From Candidatus Falkowiibacteriota bacterium (lineage in GTDB: Bacteria > Patescibacteriota > Patescibacteriia > CAIXNZ01), in assembly GCA_903920975.1 (NCBI GenBank), contig CAIXNZ010000119.1, forward strand, positions 1-9,400: a stretch of 9,400 nucleotides of DNA. Direction: 5' to 3'. The notes beneath the pieces are model-generated. The model ran no database searches. It worked only from the letters and a program-made list of their open reading frames with translations, and was not told where the DNA came from. Position 1 is the first letter of the stretch, and every line of letters starts with the position of its first letter. Shown piece after piece: positions 1-7,195 of this stretch. Both the position numbers and the translations under genes were made by a program.

Positions 1-198
1 ATATTAAATACCTCACTGGTTGAGCTTAAATAGAAATTTATTAATGAAAAGTAAAGTCTTGATTAACAACTTATCCCCCATTTTAGAAATACTTAATAGA
101 TAAATTAAATAAAATTAATCTTGAATAAAATAAACTCATTAAATAAATCAAATTTTATCTTTCCAAGGAGTTACGCAACTCTATTTAGAAAAAGCAAC
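1..198 (+). promoter_or_regulatory. AT-rich leader upstream of the glycan operon; promoter not resolved
   Basis: This is the only non-coding stretch of any size in the window and the only place where a promoter for the block could lie. Two weak sigma70-like pairs can be drawn. One is TTAACA at 63-68 with TAGAAA at 84-89, whose 15-base spacer is short. The other is TTGAAT at 121-126 with TAAATC at 144-149, with a 17-base spacer; it fits best if the flippase starts at ATG 199. In DNA this rich in A and T such matches occur by chance. A perfect AAGGAG at 165-170 has no start codon at a useful distance. No terminator hairpin followed by a T run is visible. Confidence 0.2.
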
Positions 199-1527
199 AT
201 GGTATTTATAAATAAATTACTGCAAAACAATTTAATCAAAAATAGCTTTATCCTTATTATTGGCAATATTCTGGCCGGATTTTTGGGCTATTTGTTTCAT
301 TTATTAATCTCCCGCAAATTATCAATTCAGGATTATGGCGAAGTTCAGGCCCTGACCTCCCTCCTTAATATTTTAGCTGTGCCAACCGGCGCCCTTTACT
401 TTTTCATAATCAAACACGCCTCGGAGTTTTTTGCTAATAACGATAATCTGGCCAATTATAAATTTTATAAATGGTTAAACACTAATATTTTAATAGTAAT
501 ACTGAGTCTTTCCGCTGTTTTTTTATTTTTAGCGCCATTAATCAGGGAATATCTGCATTTGCAAAACTACACTAATCTTCTAATAATTTGGCTGGTAATT
601 ATTTTGGGCCTTTTGGTCGTGATACAAAAAGGCATTTTAACCGGCTGTCAAAATTTCAGGAATCTAAATCAAAATAATATTTTAAACGCGGTTATGAAAT
701 TAATTATTGGCGTACTTTTGGTATATTTTTTTACCAATCCCTCATCCGCCTTGTTGGGCTTTTTGGGCGGCGCCCTATTCAGCTATTTTTTCTTGATAAT
801 TGTAATTGGCAGAATCAATCACGGCGTTAAAGAACAATTAAAAAATAATGAAAGCGCCAATCATTTATTTGACAAACAAAAAATTATTAATGAAATAAAA
901 AAATATATCCTGCCGATTCTATTATTTAGCTTTCTGATAACCATGCTAAATTCCTTTGATATGCTGATGGTGAAAAACATAGTCAATGAAAATTTAGCTG
1001 GAATTTACGGCGCTTTTAATATCTTGAGCAAAATTATTTTCTGGGCTAGTTCGTCTGTGGTCTTGGTAATCCTGCCTATGGCTTGCGCTGAAAATTCCAA
1101 GCAAAAAACATTGAGTAAGAAAACATTACTCTATGCCAATAGCCTGATTTTTCTAATTTGCTTAGGCGGTTTATTAATTTATTTATTATGGCCTCAGCTA
1201 ATTATCGGATTGCTTTTTGGCAGCCGTTACCTAGCCATGGCAAATATGCTGTGGGCTTTTGCCTTAATGGCCTTGGCCCTATCCTTATTATCCCTGGAAG
1301 CCAATCTGGCTTATGCGCGCTATGATTTTAAAATTTCATATATTCTGCTGACCACATTAATTTTGGAGATAATTTGCGTTTATTTTTTTTCCCAAAATTT
1401 ATTAACCATTGCCCTCAGCATTGCCGCTGTGCAATTTGTCGGCTATGTCCTGAGCCTGCTTTATAATTTAAAATCAGTAAAAAAATATCAGTTTGTTCAA
1501 AATCCTGAGCTGGAGCTATTAAACTAA
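199..1527 (+). CDS. Oligosaccharide flippase, MOP superfamily (Wzx-like polysaccharide biosynthesis protein)
   Basis: This is probably the inner-membrane flippase that moves a polyprenyl-linked oligosaccharide from the cytoplasmic to the outer face. From ATG 199 the product has 442 residues, within the usual size of the polysaccharide_synt family, and about 12 hydrophobic segments spread over its length. Counted from that Met, the first lies near residues 15-38. It is followed by the family-typical S-I-Q-D-Y-G-E stretch (near 42-48), and in the middle by a helix carrying F-D-M-L-M-V, then an A-G-I-Y-G segment (near 267-271). The reading frame opens after TAA 106-108 and could also start at TTG 121, adding 26 polar residues. 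ATG 199 is preferred because it is the first ATG and puts a normal short N-terminus before the first helix, but neither start has a good ribosome site. Four bases separate it from the next glycosyltransferase. Family placement is confident; the substrate is unknown. Confidence 0.88.
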   Translation: MVFINKLLQNNLIKNSFILIIGNILAGFLGYLFHLLISRKLSIQDYGEVQALTSLLNILAVPTGALYFFIIKHASEFFANNDNLANYKFYKWLNTNILIVILSLSAVFLFLAPLIREYLHLQNYTNLLIIWLVIILGLLVVIQKGILTGCQNFRNLNQNNILNAVMKLIIGVLLVYFFTNPSSALLGFLGGALFSYFFLIIVIGRINHGVKEQLKNNESANHLFDKQKIINEIKKYILPILLFSFLITMLNSFDMLMVKNIVNENLAGIYGAFNILSKIIFWASSSVVLVILPMACAENSKQKTLSKKTLLYANSLIFLICLGGLLIYLLWPQLIIGLLFGSRYLAMANMLWAFALMALALSLLSLEANLAYARYDFKISYILLTTLILEIICVYFFSQNLLTIALSIAAVQFVGYVLSLLYNLKSVKKYQFVQNPELELLN

Positions 1528-1531
1528 AACA

Positions 1532-2485
1532 ATGTCCAAATCAATCTCAATAATTATTCCGGTTTACAATGAAGAGAAAAATATTCCCTTGATTTATGAC
1601 GGCCTAAAAAGGGTTTTGCAGCGCATAAACTATGAACATGAAATCATTTATGTTAATGACGGCAGTCAGGATAATTCAGACGCTGAACTGCTCAAGCTGC
1701 GCCTGGTTGATGACAAAGTAAAAATCATTGAATTTTCCCGTAATTTTGGCAAGGAAATCGCCACCACAGCCGGCATCAATAATTGCCAAGGTGACGCCTG
1801 TATTTTAATTGATGCTGATTTGCAGCATCCGCCTGAATTGATTTATGAATTTCTCGCCAAATGGAAACAAGGCGCTGAAATAGTTATTGGAGTCAGAGAA
1901 AAAACCAATAGTGAGAACCTTATTAAAAAAATAGGTTCATTCTGTTTTTATAAAATAATAAATCGAATTTCAGCCACGAAAATCATACCCTGCGCCACTG
2001 ATTTCAGATTATTGGATAAAATCGTCATAACCGAGTTTAATAAATTTACGGAAAAAAACAGGATAACCCGCGGCTTGATTGACTGGCTGGGTTTTAAACG
2101 CGAATACATTTATTTTAATTCCCCTAAAAGAATCAATGGTAAGGCCAGCTATGGTTTTCTCAAACTTTGCAAATTAGCCCTTAACAGCTTTATTTCCATG
2201 AGTTTATTCCCCCTGAAATTTGCCGGCTATCTGGGAATTTTGATTACCCTGGGCGCGGGTTTGCTGGGTTTATTTATTTTTATTGAAAAATACATATTTA
2301 ATGATCCCTGGGGTCTGGCTTTTTCCGGACCGGCAATTTTAGCCATTATTACCTTATTTTTAGTCGGCATAATTTTAATTTGTTTGGGCTTAATCGCTTT
2401 GTATATAGCCAATATTCACGGCGAAGTGGCCAATAGGCCGATATATGTAATCAGAAATAAAAAAAATTTTGATCAAGTTATATGA
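1532..2485 (+). CDS. Family 2 glycosyltransferase, GtrB/DPM1-like polyprenyl-phosphate glycosyltransferase
   Basis: The 317-residue product has an N-terminal GT-A domain and a C-terminal membrane anchor, the layout of GtrB, ArnC and bacterial dolichyl-phosphate-mannose-synthase-like enzymes. These move a sugar from a nucleotide donor onto polyprenyl phosphate at the cytoplasmic membrane face. Visible motifs are I-I-I-P-V-Y-N-E-E (7-15), V-N-D-G-S (41-45), the metal and donor motif D-A-D-L-Q-H-P-P-E (94-102), T-D-F-R-L (156-160), R-I-T-R-G (177-181) and a basic loop ending in R200 and G203 before the anchor. Two long hydrophobic segments lie at about 227-250 and 267-294. Its TGA stop overlaps the next start (ATGA, 2482-2485), so the two are probably translationally coupled. 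With a GDP-mannose enzyme two genes downstream, a mannosyl donor is possible, but glucose or other hexoses are equally compatible with the fold. Confidence 0.9.
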   Translation: MSKSISIIIPVYNEEKNIPLIYDGLKRVLQRINYEHEIIYVNDGSQDNSDAELLKLRLVDDKVKIIEFSRNFGKEIATTAGINNCQGDACILIDADLQHPPELIYEFLAKWKQGAEIVIGVREKTNSENLIKKIGSFCFYKIINRISATKIIPCATDFRLLDKIVITEFNKFTEKNRITRGLIDWLGFKREYIYFNSPKRINGKASYGFLKLCKLALNSFISMSLFPLKFAGYLGILITLGAGLLGLFIFIEKYIFNDPWGLAFSGPAILAIITLFLVGIILICLGLIALYIANIHGEVANRPIYVIRNKKNFDQVI

Positions 2486-3582
2486 AAATTTTATGGTTTA
2501 CTTGGAAAGATAAAATAAACCCTTTGGCCGGGGGCGCTGAAGCCGTTAATGAAGCTTTGGCAGAAAAATTAGTCCAAGACGGTCATGAAGTAATTTTAAT
2601 TGTCGCGGGTTTTAAAAACGCCTTGCCTGAAGAAATTATTAACGGTTATAAAGTCATCCGACTGGGCAATCGCTGGACTGTTTATTGGCAGGCTTACAAA
2701 TATTACAAAAAGTATTTAATTGGCTGGGCGGATTTGGTGATTGATGAAATTAATACTATCCCCTTTGGCTGCAAATTTTATGTCAGAGAAAAAAATATTA
2801 TTCTCTGCTATCAGCTTTGCCGGCAAATCTGGTTTTACCAAATGTTTTTTCCTTTAAATCTGATCGGCTACTTGCTCGAACCATTTTATATATGGCTTTT
2901 ACACGACAAAGTAGTTTTAACCGAATCCGAAAGTACGAAAAAGGATTTGCAAAAACATGGCTATAAAAAAAATAATATTTATGTATTTAATATCGGCTTG
3001 GAAATAGAACCGGCTAAAGATTTAACTGCATCAAAGGCCGTCGAACCAACTATTCTAAGTCTGGGCAATATCAGAAACATGAAAAGATGCCTTCATATAA
3101 TCAAAGCATTTGAAATCGCTAAACAAAAAATTTTTACTTTAAAATTAGCTATTGCGGGTGATGCTTCAGCAAAATATGGCAAAAAGGTTCTGGATTACGT
3201 TAATAAATCAAAGTTTAAAAACAGTATAAATTATTTTGGCAAAGTAAGTACGGAAAAAAAACTGGAACTGATGCAAAAAAGTCATTTAATTTGCGTCACT
3301 TCGGTCAAAGAAGGCTGGGGTATTATTGTTACGGAAGCCAATAGTCAAGGTACGCCGTCAATTGTTTATGATATTGATGGCTTAAGAGATGCTGTAAAAA
3401 ATAATGAAACGGGTATTATCTGTGAAAAAAACACGCCCCAAGATTTAGCGATCAGTATTATTAATTTATTAAATGACAATGAAAAATATATAACTTTAAG
3501 ATTACAAGCTTGGCAATGGAGCAAACAATTTAATTATAATAATTCCTACCAGCGCTTTATTGAAATACTAAATAAAATTTAA
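2482..3582 (+). CDS. Glycosyltransferase family 4 (GT-B fold)
   Basis: This is a 366-residue GT-B glycosyltransferase, a normal length for GT4. The N-terminal acceptor domain opens with a beta strand and a glycine-rich loop (P-L-A-G-G-A-E, 14-20) followed by the helix that normally packs on the acceptor site. The C-terminal donor domain begins around I-L-S-L-G-N-I-R (191-198), contains L-A-I-A-G-D (222-227) and ends with the GT4 E-x7-E motif, E277 and E285, set in S-V-K-E-G-W-G (274-280). The aromatic, hydrophobic stretch at about 116-141 may contact the membrane surface where the lipid-linked acceptor sits. The gene overlaps the preceding one by four bases and lies four bases before gmd. It is a retaining sugar transferase by family; donor and acceptor cannot be read from the sequence. 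GDP-mannose or a GDP-deoxyhexose is a reasonable guess from context. Confidence 0.9.
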   Translation: MKILWFTWKDKINPLAGGAEAVNEALAEKLVQDGHEVILIVAGFKNALPEEIINGYKVIRLGNRWTVYWQAYKYYKKYLIGWADLVIDEINTIPFGCKFYVREKNIILCYQLCRQIWFYQMFFPLNLIGYLLEPFYIWLLHDKVVLTESESTKKDLQKHGYKKNNIYVFNIGLEIEPAKDLTASKAVEPTILSLGNIRNMKRCLHIIKAFEIAKQKIFTLKLAIAGDASAKYGKKVLDYVNKSKFKNSINYFGKVSTEKKLELMQKSHLICVTSVKEGWGIIVTEANSQGTPSIVYDIDGLRDAVKNNETGIICEKNTPQDLAISIINLLNDNEKYITLRLQAWQWSKQFNYNNSYQRFIEILNKI

Positions 3583-3586
3583 TTTT

Positions 3587-4555
3587 ATGAAAACTGCTTT
3601 AGTTACTGGCATATTGGGACAAGACGGCCCATATTTAGCCAAACTTTTATTGGAAAAAAATTATAAAGTCTATGGATTAATCAGTAGATATGCCAATCCC
3701 AATTTTTCTAATCTTGATTATTTGGGAATAACAAGTCAAATTGATTATTTGCAGGGCGACATGACAGATGAATGCTCTCTGATGAATATAATAAAAAATA
3801 TCAGACCCGATGAAGTTTACAATCTGGCTGCCCAGTCGTTTGTCGCTGCTTCCTGGGATCAGGCCAAACTCACGACCGAAGTAAATTCACTGGGAGTTTT
3901 ATATTTATTAAACGCCATCAAGCTATTCTCCCCTGCTACAAAATTTTATCAGGCTTCAACCTCTGAAATGTTTGGCAACAGCAATATTAACGGCGAACAA
4001 AATGAAGCCACGCCGTTTCATCCCAGAAGTCCTTATGCCATTTCTAAACTATACTCTTACTGGATTACTAATAATTTCAAGGAAAGCTACGGTCTATATT
4101 GCTGCAATGGAATTCTCTTTAATCATGAGAGCCCGATAAGAGGCAAAGAATTTGTTACCAGAAAGATAACAGACGGCATTGCCAAAATTAAGCTTGGCTT
4201 AGCCAAGGAAATACGGCTGGGCAATTTAGACAGCAAAAGAGACTGGGGCTTTGCCGGCGATTATGTCAGAGCAATGTATCTGATGCTGCAGCAAGCCAAA
4301 CCCGATAATTATATAATTTCGACCGGCGTCAGTCATTCTATTAGAGATTTTTGCGCCATAGCTTTTAATCACGCCGGCCTAACCGATTGGGAAAAATATA
4401 TCGTCATAGACCCGCAATTCAAAAGGCCCGCCGAACTTTTTTCTTTACAGGGAAAATCAAGCAAAGCCAAAGATGTGCTTGGCTGGGAGCCAGAAGTAAC
4501 ATTTGAGCAACTGATTAAAATGATGGTTGAGGCAGATTTAAGTAGGTATAAATAA
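3587..4555 (+). CDS. gmd: GDP-mannose 4,6-dehydratase
   Basis: This enzyme converts GDP-D-mannose to GDP-4-keto-6-deoxy-D-mannose, the branch point to GDP-rhamnose, GDP-fucose, GDP-perosamine and colitose. It is an extended short-chain dehydrogenase with a Rossmann NADP site at T-G-I-L-G-Q-D-G (7-14) and R34 in the cofactor-specificity position. The active site shows S-T-S-E (124-127, supplying T125 and E127) and Y150 with K154. The Gmd signature F-N-H-E-S-P-I-R-G (178-186) is intact, followed by F-V-T-R-K-I-T (189-195), R-D-W-G (218-221) and the C-terminal R-P-A-E (280-283) with L-G-W-E-P (298-302). These separate it from the related reductase Rmd and from dTDP-glucose dehydratases. At 322 residues it matches the shorter bacterial form. 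No reductase, epimerase or aminotransferase that would use the product is present in the window. Confidence 0.95.
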   Translation: MKTALVTGILGQDGPYLAKLLLEKNYKVYGLISRYANPNFSNLDYLGITSQIDYLQGDMTDECSLMNIIKNIRPDEVYNLAAQSFVAASWDQAKLTTEVNSLGVLYLLNAIKLFSPATKFYQASTSEMFGNSNINGEQNEATPFHPRSPYAISKLYSYWITNNFKESYGLYCCNGILFNHESPIRGKEFVTRKITDGIAKIKLGLAKEIRLGNLDSKRDWGFAGDYVRAMYLMLQQAKPDNYIISTGVSHSIRDFCAIAFNHAGLTDWEKYIVIDPQFKRPAELFSLQGKSSKAKDVLGWEPEVTFEQLIKMMVEADLSRYK

Positions 4556-4565
4556 AACGAATAAT

Positions 4566-5396
4566 ATGACTAACATAATTAATCCCCTTGTTTCGGTGAT
4601 AATACCAACTCGTAATTCAGAGAAAACACTTTTGCAATGTCTGCGATCCATAAAAAATCAAACATATAAAAATATTGAAACTATTGTCGTTGACAATAGT
4701 TCGGTTGATACGACAAAAAGAATTGCCCAAAAATATACTGCTAAAATTTTTAATCAAGGGCCAGAAAGATCAACTCAGAGAAATTTTGGCGTGAACCAGG
4801 CCGTCGGCTTATACCTGCTAATTATTGACAGTGACATGAATCTTTCAGAAAAAGTTATTGAAAATTGTCTAACCAAAATTCAAACTGACGAAAATATCAA
4901 GGGCCTAATTATCCCAGAAGAATCGTTTGGGCAGGGATTCTGGGCACAGTGTAAAAGACTGGAAAGAAGTTTTTATCTTGGCGTTGACTGGATGGAAGGC
5001 GCCAGATTTTTCAAAAAAGATGATTTTCTGAAGGTCGGAGGATTTGCCGAAACAATGGTTAGCGGTGAAGATTGGGATTTATCGCGACGGCTGGAAAAAA
5101 TCGGAAGAATTGATAGAATAAATGATTTAATTTATCACAATGAAGGAAGAATTAATCTTTATCATACTGTCAAGAAAAAATTTTATTACGCGGGCAAATT
5201 CACGAATTATGCCCAACAAAACAAAACTGGTGAAAAATTCAAAAAGCAAACAAGTATTTTAAATAGATATAAGCTGTTTTTTTTCCAGCCCCTGAAGTTG
5301 CTTAAAAATCCCATAATTGGCTTGGGTATGCTATTTATGAAAACTTGCGAGTTTGCTTTTGGCGGAGCCGGATATTTAATGAAAAAATTAAACTAG
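4566..5396 (+). CDS. Family 2 glycosyltransferase (GT-A fold)
   Basis: This is a 276-residue glycosyltransferase of family 2. The GT-A core starts with V-S-V-I-I-P-T-R-N (9-17), then I-V-V-D-N-S-S (40-46), G-P-E-R-S (65-69) with Q-R-N-F-G (71-75), and the metal-binding D-S-D (88-90). The likely catalytic acidic segment is G-E-D-W-D-L (167-172), preceded by a G-G-F loop (158-160). A hydrophobic stretch at about 249-272 could attach the C-terminus to the membrane, but it is too short for the two-helix anchor seen in the GtrB-like protein encoded at 1532. The next start lies one base after the stop. The Q-R-N-x-G variant is common in glycan-cluster enzymes that extend a lipid-linked chain. Donor and acceptor are unknown; family membership is well supported. 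Confidence 0.88.
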   Translation: MTNIINPLVSVIIPTRNSEKTLLQCLRSIKNQTYKNIETIVVDNSSVDTTKRIAQKYTAKIFNQGPERSTQRNFGVNQAVGLYLLIIDSDMNLSEKVIENCLTKIQTDENIKGLIIPEESFGQGFWAQCKRLERSFYLGVDWMEGARFFKKDDFLKVGGFAETMVSGEDWDLSRRLEKIGRIDRINDLIYHNEGRINLYHTVKKKFYYAGKFTNYAQQNKTGEKFKKQTSILNRYKLFFFQPLKLLKNPIIGLGMLFMKTCEFAFGGAGYLMKKLN

Positions 5397-5397
5397 T

Positions 5398-6084
5398 ATG
5401 GAAAATATTTTAGCCGAAAAACCCATTAAAATACTGCATGGCAGACTATTGGCTAGTGTAAATTTTGTATCTAATGAGGACCTAAGAGACAAGGATATTT
5501 TAGATATAGGTTGTGGCTATGGCTGGTGCGAATTAAATTTTTTAGAGCGAGGTGTAAAGAAGATATTAGCAACCGAAATATCCGAAAGTGATCTCCAAAC
5601 AATTAAACAAAATGTGGAAAATTCCAGATTATCAGTAATTAAAGCCAGTGCTTGTGAATTGCCGTTTCCGAACGCTTCTTTTGATACGGTGGTTGCCTGG
5701 GAAGTGATTGAACATATTCCCAAAAATACCGAGTCAATAATGTTTAGGGAAATATTTCGTGTTTTAAAGCCGGCAGGAAATTTTTATCTGTCAACACCCT
5801 TTAATAATATTTTTACAAGCCTCCTGGATCCTGCCTGGTATTTTGGTCATCGGCATTATACTTTAAAAAAATTATATGACCTTGGTTTGAGCAAAAATTT
5901 TAAAGTGGTTGAATCAAGAGTTGTCGGAGCCCATTGGACATTGCTTTCAATTCTTAACCTATATTTTTCAAAATGGATACTCCGCAGAAAGAGAATTTTA
6001 TGCAATTTTTTCGACAAGAAAGAAGATGTAGAATTTTCCAAAAAAGGATTTGCTACTATTTTTATTAAATTTAAAAAAATATGA
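5398..6084 (+). CDS. Class I SAM-dependent methyltransferase
   Basis: The 228-residue product has the Rossmann-like methyltransferase fold of the Methyltransf_11 type. The SAM-binding motif I is D-I-L-D-I-G-C-G-Y-G (33-42). The acidic end of strand 2 is T-E at 59-60. E-V-I-E-H (102-106) and R-V-L-K-P-A-G (121-127) mark strands 4 and 5. After S-T-P-F (132-135) comes a histidine-rich G-H-R-H-Y-T loop (150-155) that may form the acceptor pocket. The start lies one base after the upstream glycosyltransferase, and the stop overlaps the next start in an ATGA, so it is coupled to the methyltransferase that follows. In this context the likely substrate is a sugar hydroxyl or carboxyl on the glycan or its precursor, but the sequence does not show which. 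Ubiquinone-type methyltransferases share the same motifs; the neighbours make that less likely. Confidence 0.88.
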   Translation: MENILAEKPIKILHGRLLASVNFVSNEDLRDKDILDIGCGYGWCELNFLERGVKKILATEISESDLQTIKQNVENSRLSVIKASACELPFPNASFDTVVAWEVIEHIPKNTESIMFREIFRVLKPAGNFYLSTPFNNIFTSLLDPAWYFGHRHYTLKKLYDLGLSKNFKVVESRVVGAHWTLLSILNLYFSKWILRRKRILCNFFDKKEDVEFSKKGFATIFIKFKKI

Positions 6085-6773
6085 AAAAATATTTGCAGAA
6101 ATTATATAAAATTGCAGAGAAATCAAATTACGAAAATATCTATAGTTTGCTAGAAAAAAATATTGAAGCGAAGCTTTTGGATCTAGGCTGTGACGATGGA
6201 ACCATCTCTTTAGAAATAGCCAAAACAATTGGAACAAAAAATATTTTTGGAGTTGAAATTGTAGATGAAAAAATACAGATCGCCAAGTCAAATGGCATGA
6301 TTATAGAAAAAGCAGACTTAAACAACGTGCTTAATTTTGAAAGTAATTTTTTTGATGTTGTTGTCGCCAATCAGGTGATTGAACACCTTTATAATTCAGA
6401 CGTATTTCTTGAAGAAATTTATCGAATATTAAAACCTGGTGGTTACGCAATTATCAGTACTGAAAATGGCAGCAGCTGGTGCAATATCTTGGCCAGTATC
6501 TTGGGCTGGCAAATTTTTTCACTTACAAATTTTTCAAGCAAAAAACGAGGTATTGGCAATCCCCTTGCCCTGCAAAAGAATTTTGTGCCCCAAAATTGCT
6601 CCTGGAATCATATTCGCATCTATAATTTTAGAGGCCTGAAGGAATATTTTGAATTATTTAATTTTAAAATAGATAAAATAAAAGGCGCTGGCTATTTTCC
6701 CCTACCCAACTTCATGGGCAATATAGATAAAGTCCGCTGTCATTTTATGACATTTAAAATACAAAAAATATGA
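6081..6773 (+). CDS. Class I SAM-dependent methyltransferase (second of a tandem pair)
   Basis: The 230-residue product is a second methyltransferase directly coupled to the first by ATGA. Motif I is L-L-D-L-G-C-D-D-G (32-40), slightly unusual in having D-D where most relatives have G-x. G-V-E-I (57-60) supplies the acidic ribose contact, N-Q-V-I-E-H-L (97-103) and R-I-L-K-P-G-G-Y (115-122) follow. The C-terminal half contains N-x-I-L-G-W (near 138-143) and W-N-H-I-R-I-Y (175-181) before a final aromatic helix. This resembles the G-H-I-R-V-F arrangement of the methyltransferase encoded at 8645, so those two look like members of one subfamily, distinct from the gene at 5398. It also overlaps the cytidylyltransferase gene downstream by four bases. 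Sugar or lipid-linked glycan methylation is inferred from context only. Confidence 0.87.
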   Translation: MKKYLQKLYKIAEKSNYENIYSLLEKNIEAKLLDLGCDDGTISLEIAKTIGTKNIFGVEIVDEKIQIAKSNGMIIEKADLNNVLNFESNFFDVVVANQVIEHLYNSDVFLEEIYRILKPGGYAIISTENGSSWCNILASILGWQIFSLTNFSSKKRGIGNPLALQKNFVPQNCSWNHIRIYNFRGLKEYFELFNFKIDKIKGAGYFPLPNFMGNIDKVRCHFMTFKIQKI

Positions 6774-7180
6774 AAAAATATAAACTTGGATTATTATTTG
6801 GAACCTTTGACCCGTTACATTTTGGTCATATCAGATTATTTAAGAGAGCAAAAGATTTGTGCGAAAAAATATTTGTTTGCGTAGATAGCGATGATCTTAT
6901 TCGGTATGCAAAAAAAAGAGAACCATTTACAAGCTATGAGGACAGAGTGGAAGATGTTAAGGGAATAAAATATGTGGACTACATAGGTATGGAATCCGAC
7001 ACATTAACAAAGAGTGTCTGGATAAAAAAAATAAAACCAGATGTGCTTATTAAGGGTGATGATTGGCAGGGCAAGGGCTGGAGTGGAGAAAATTTAGGCG
7101 TTCCAGTTGTCTATCTACCTCATACACAAGAAATTAATTCGACTTATTTAAGAGATAATATAAATAATAAAAAATTGTAA
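6770..7180 (+). CDS. TagD-like cytidylyltransferase family protein (CDP-alcohol forming, substrate uncertain)
   Basis: This 136-residue protein is a small nucleotidyltransferase that would join CTP to a phospho-alcohol. The nucleotide-binding signature G-T-F-D-P-L-H-F-G-H (11-20) is complete, with the H-x-G-H pair at H17 and H20. S-Y-E-D-R (55-59) and K-Y-V-D-Y-I (67-72) follow. K-G-D-D-W-Q-G-K (95-102) and V-V-Y-L-P (113-117) resemble glycerol-3-phosphate cytidylyltransferase (TagD) as I recall it, more than the ADP-heptose enzyme RfaE/HldE, which usually has K-G-G-D-Y. The TagD R-T-E-G-I-S-T-T motif is altered here to H-T-Q-E-I-N-S-T (118-125), so the substrate may not be glycerol-3-phosphate. 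The gene overlaps the methyltransferase upstream and precedes by two genes a CDP-alcohol phosphotransferase, the natural consumer or partner of a CDP-alcohol. An adenylyltransferase of the same superfamily remains possible. Confidence 0.85.
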   Translation: MKKYKLGLLFGTFDPLHFGHIRLFKRAKDLCEKIFVCVDSDDLIRYAKKREPFTSYEDRVEDVKGIKYVDYIGMESDTLTKSVWIKKIKPDVLIKGDDWQGKGWSGENLGVPVVYLPHTQEINSTYLRDNINNKKL

Positions 7181-7195
7181 TGGTGAAAAACAACA

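Noticed and set aside
11..24. Short stem CTCA/TGAG near the left edge as a terminator of an upstream gene
   Set aside because: Only four base pairs and no T run after it.
1..33. Possible C-terminal tail of an upstream gene ending at TAG 31-33
   Set aside because: Eleven open codons are too few to support a call, and a second frame is also open to a stop at 21-23.
4193..4207. Perfect hairpin, CTTGGC - TTA - GCCAAG, a terminator-like stem
   Set aside because: It lies inside the gmd coding sequence, has no following T run, and arises from the codons for L-G-L-A-K. Chance palindrome.
5998..6370. Minus-strand open frames of 76 and 97 codons opposite the methyltransferase genes
   Set aside because: They oppose two genes with clear SAM motifs, overlap each other, are compositionally odd (rich in F and S) and show no family motif. 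They are shadows.
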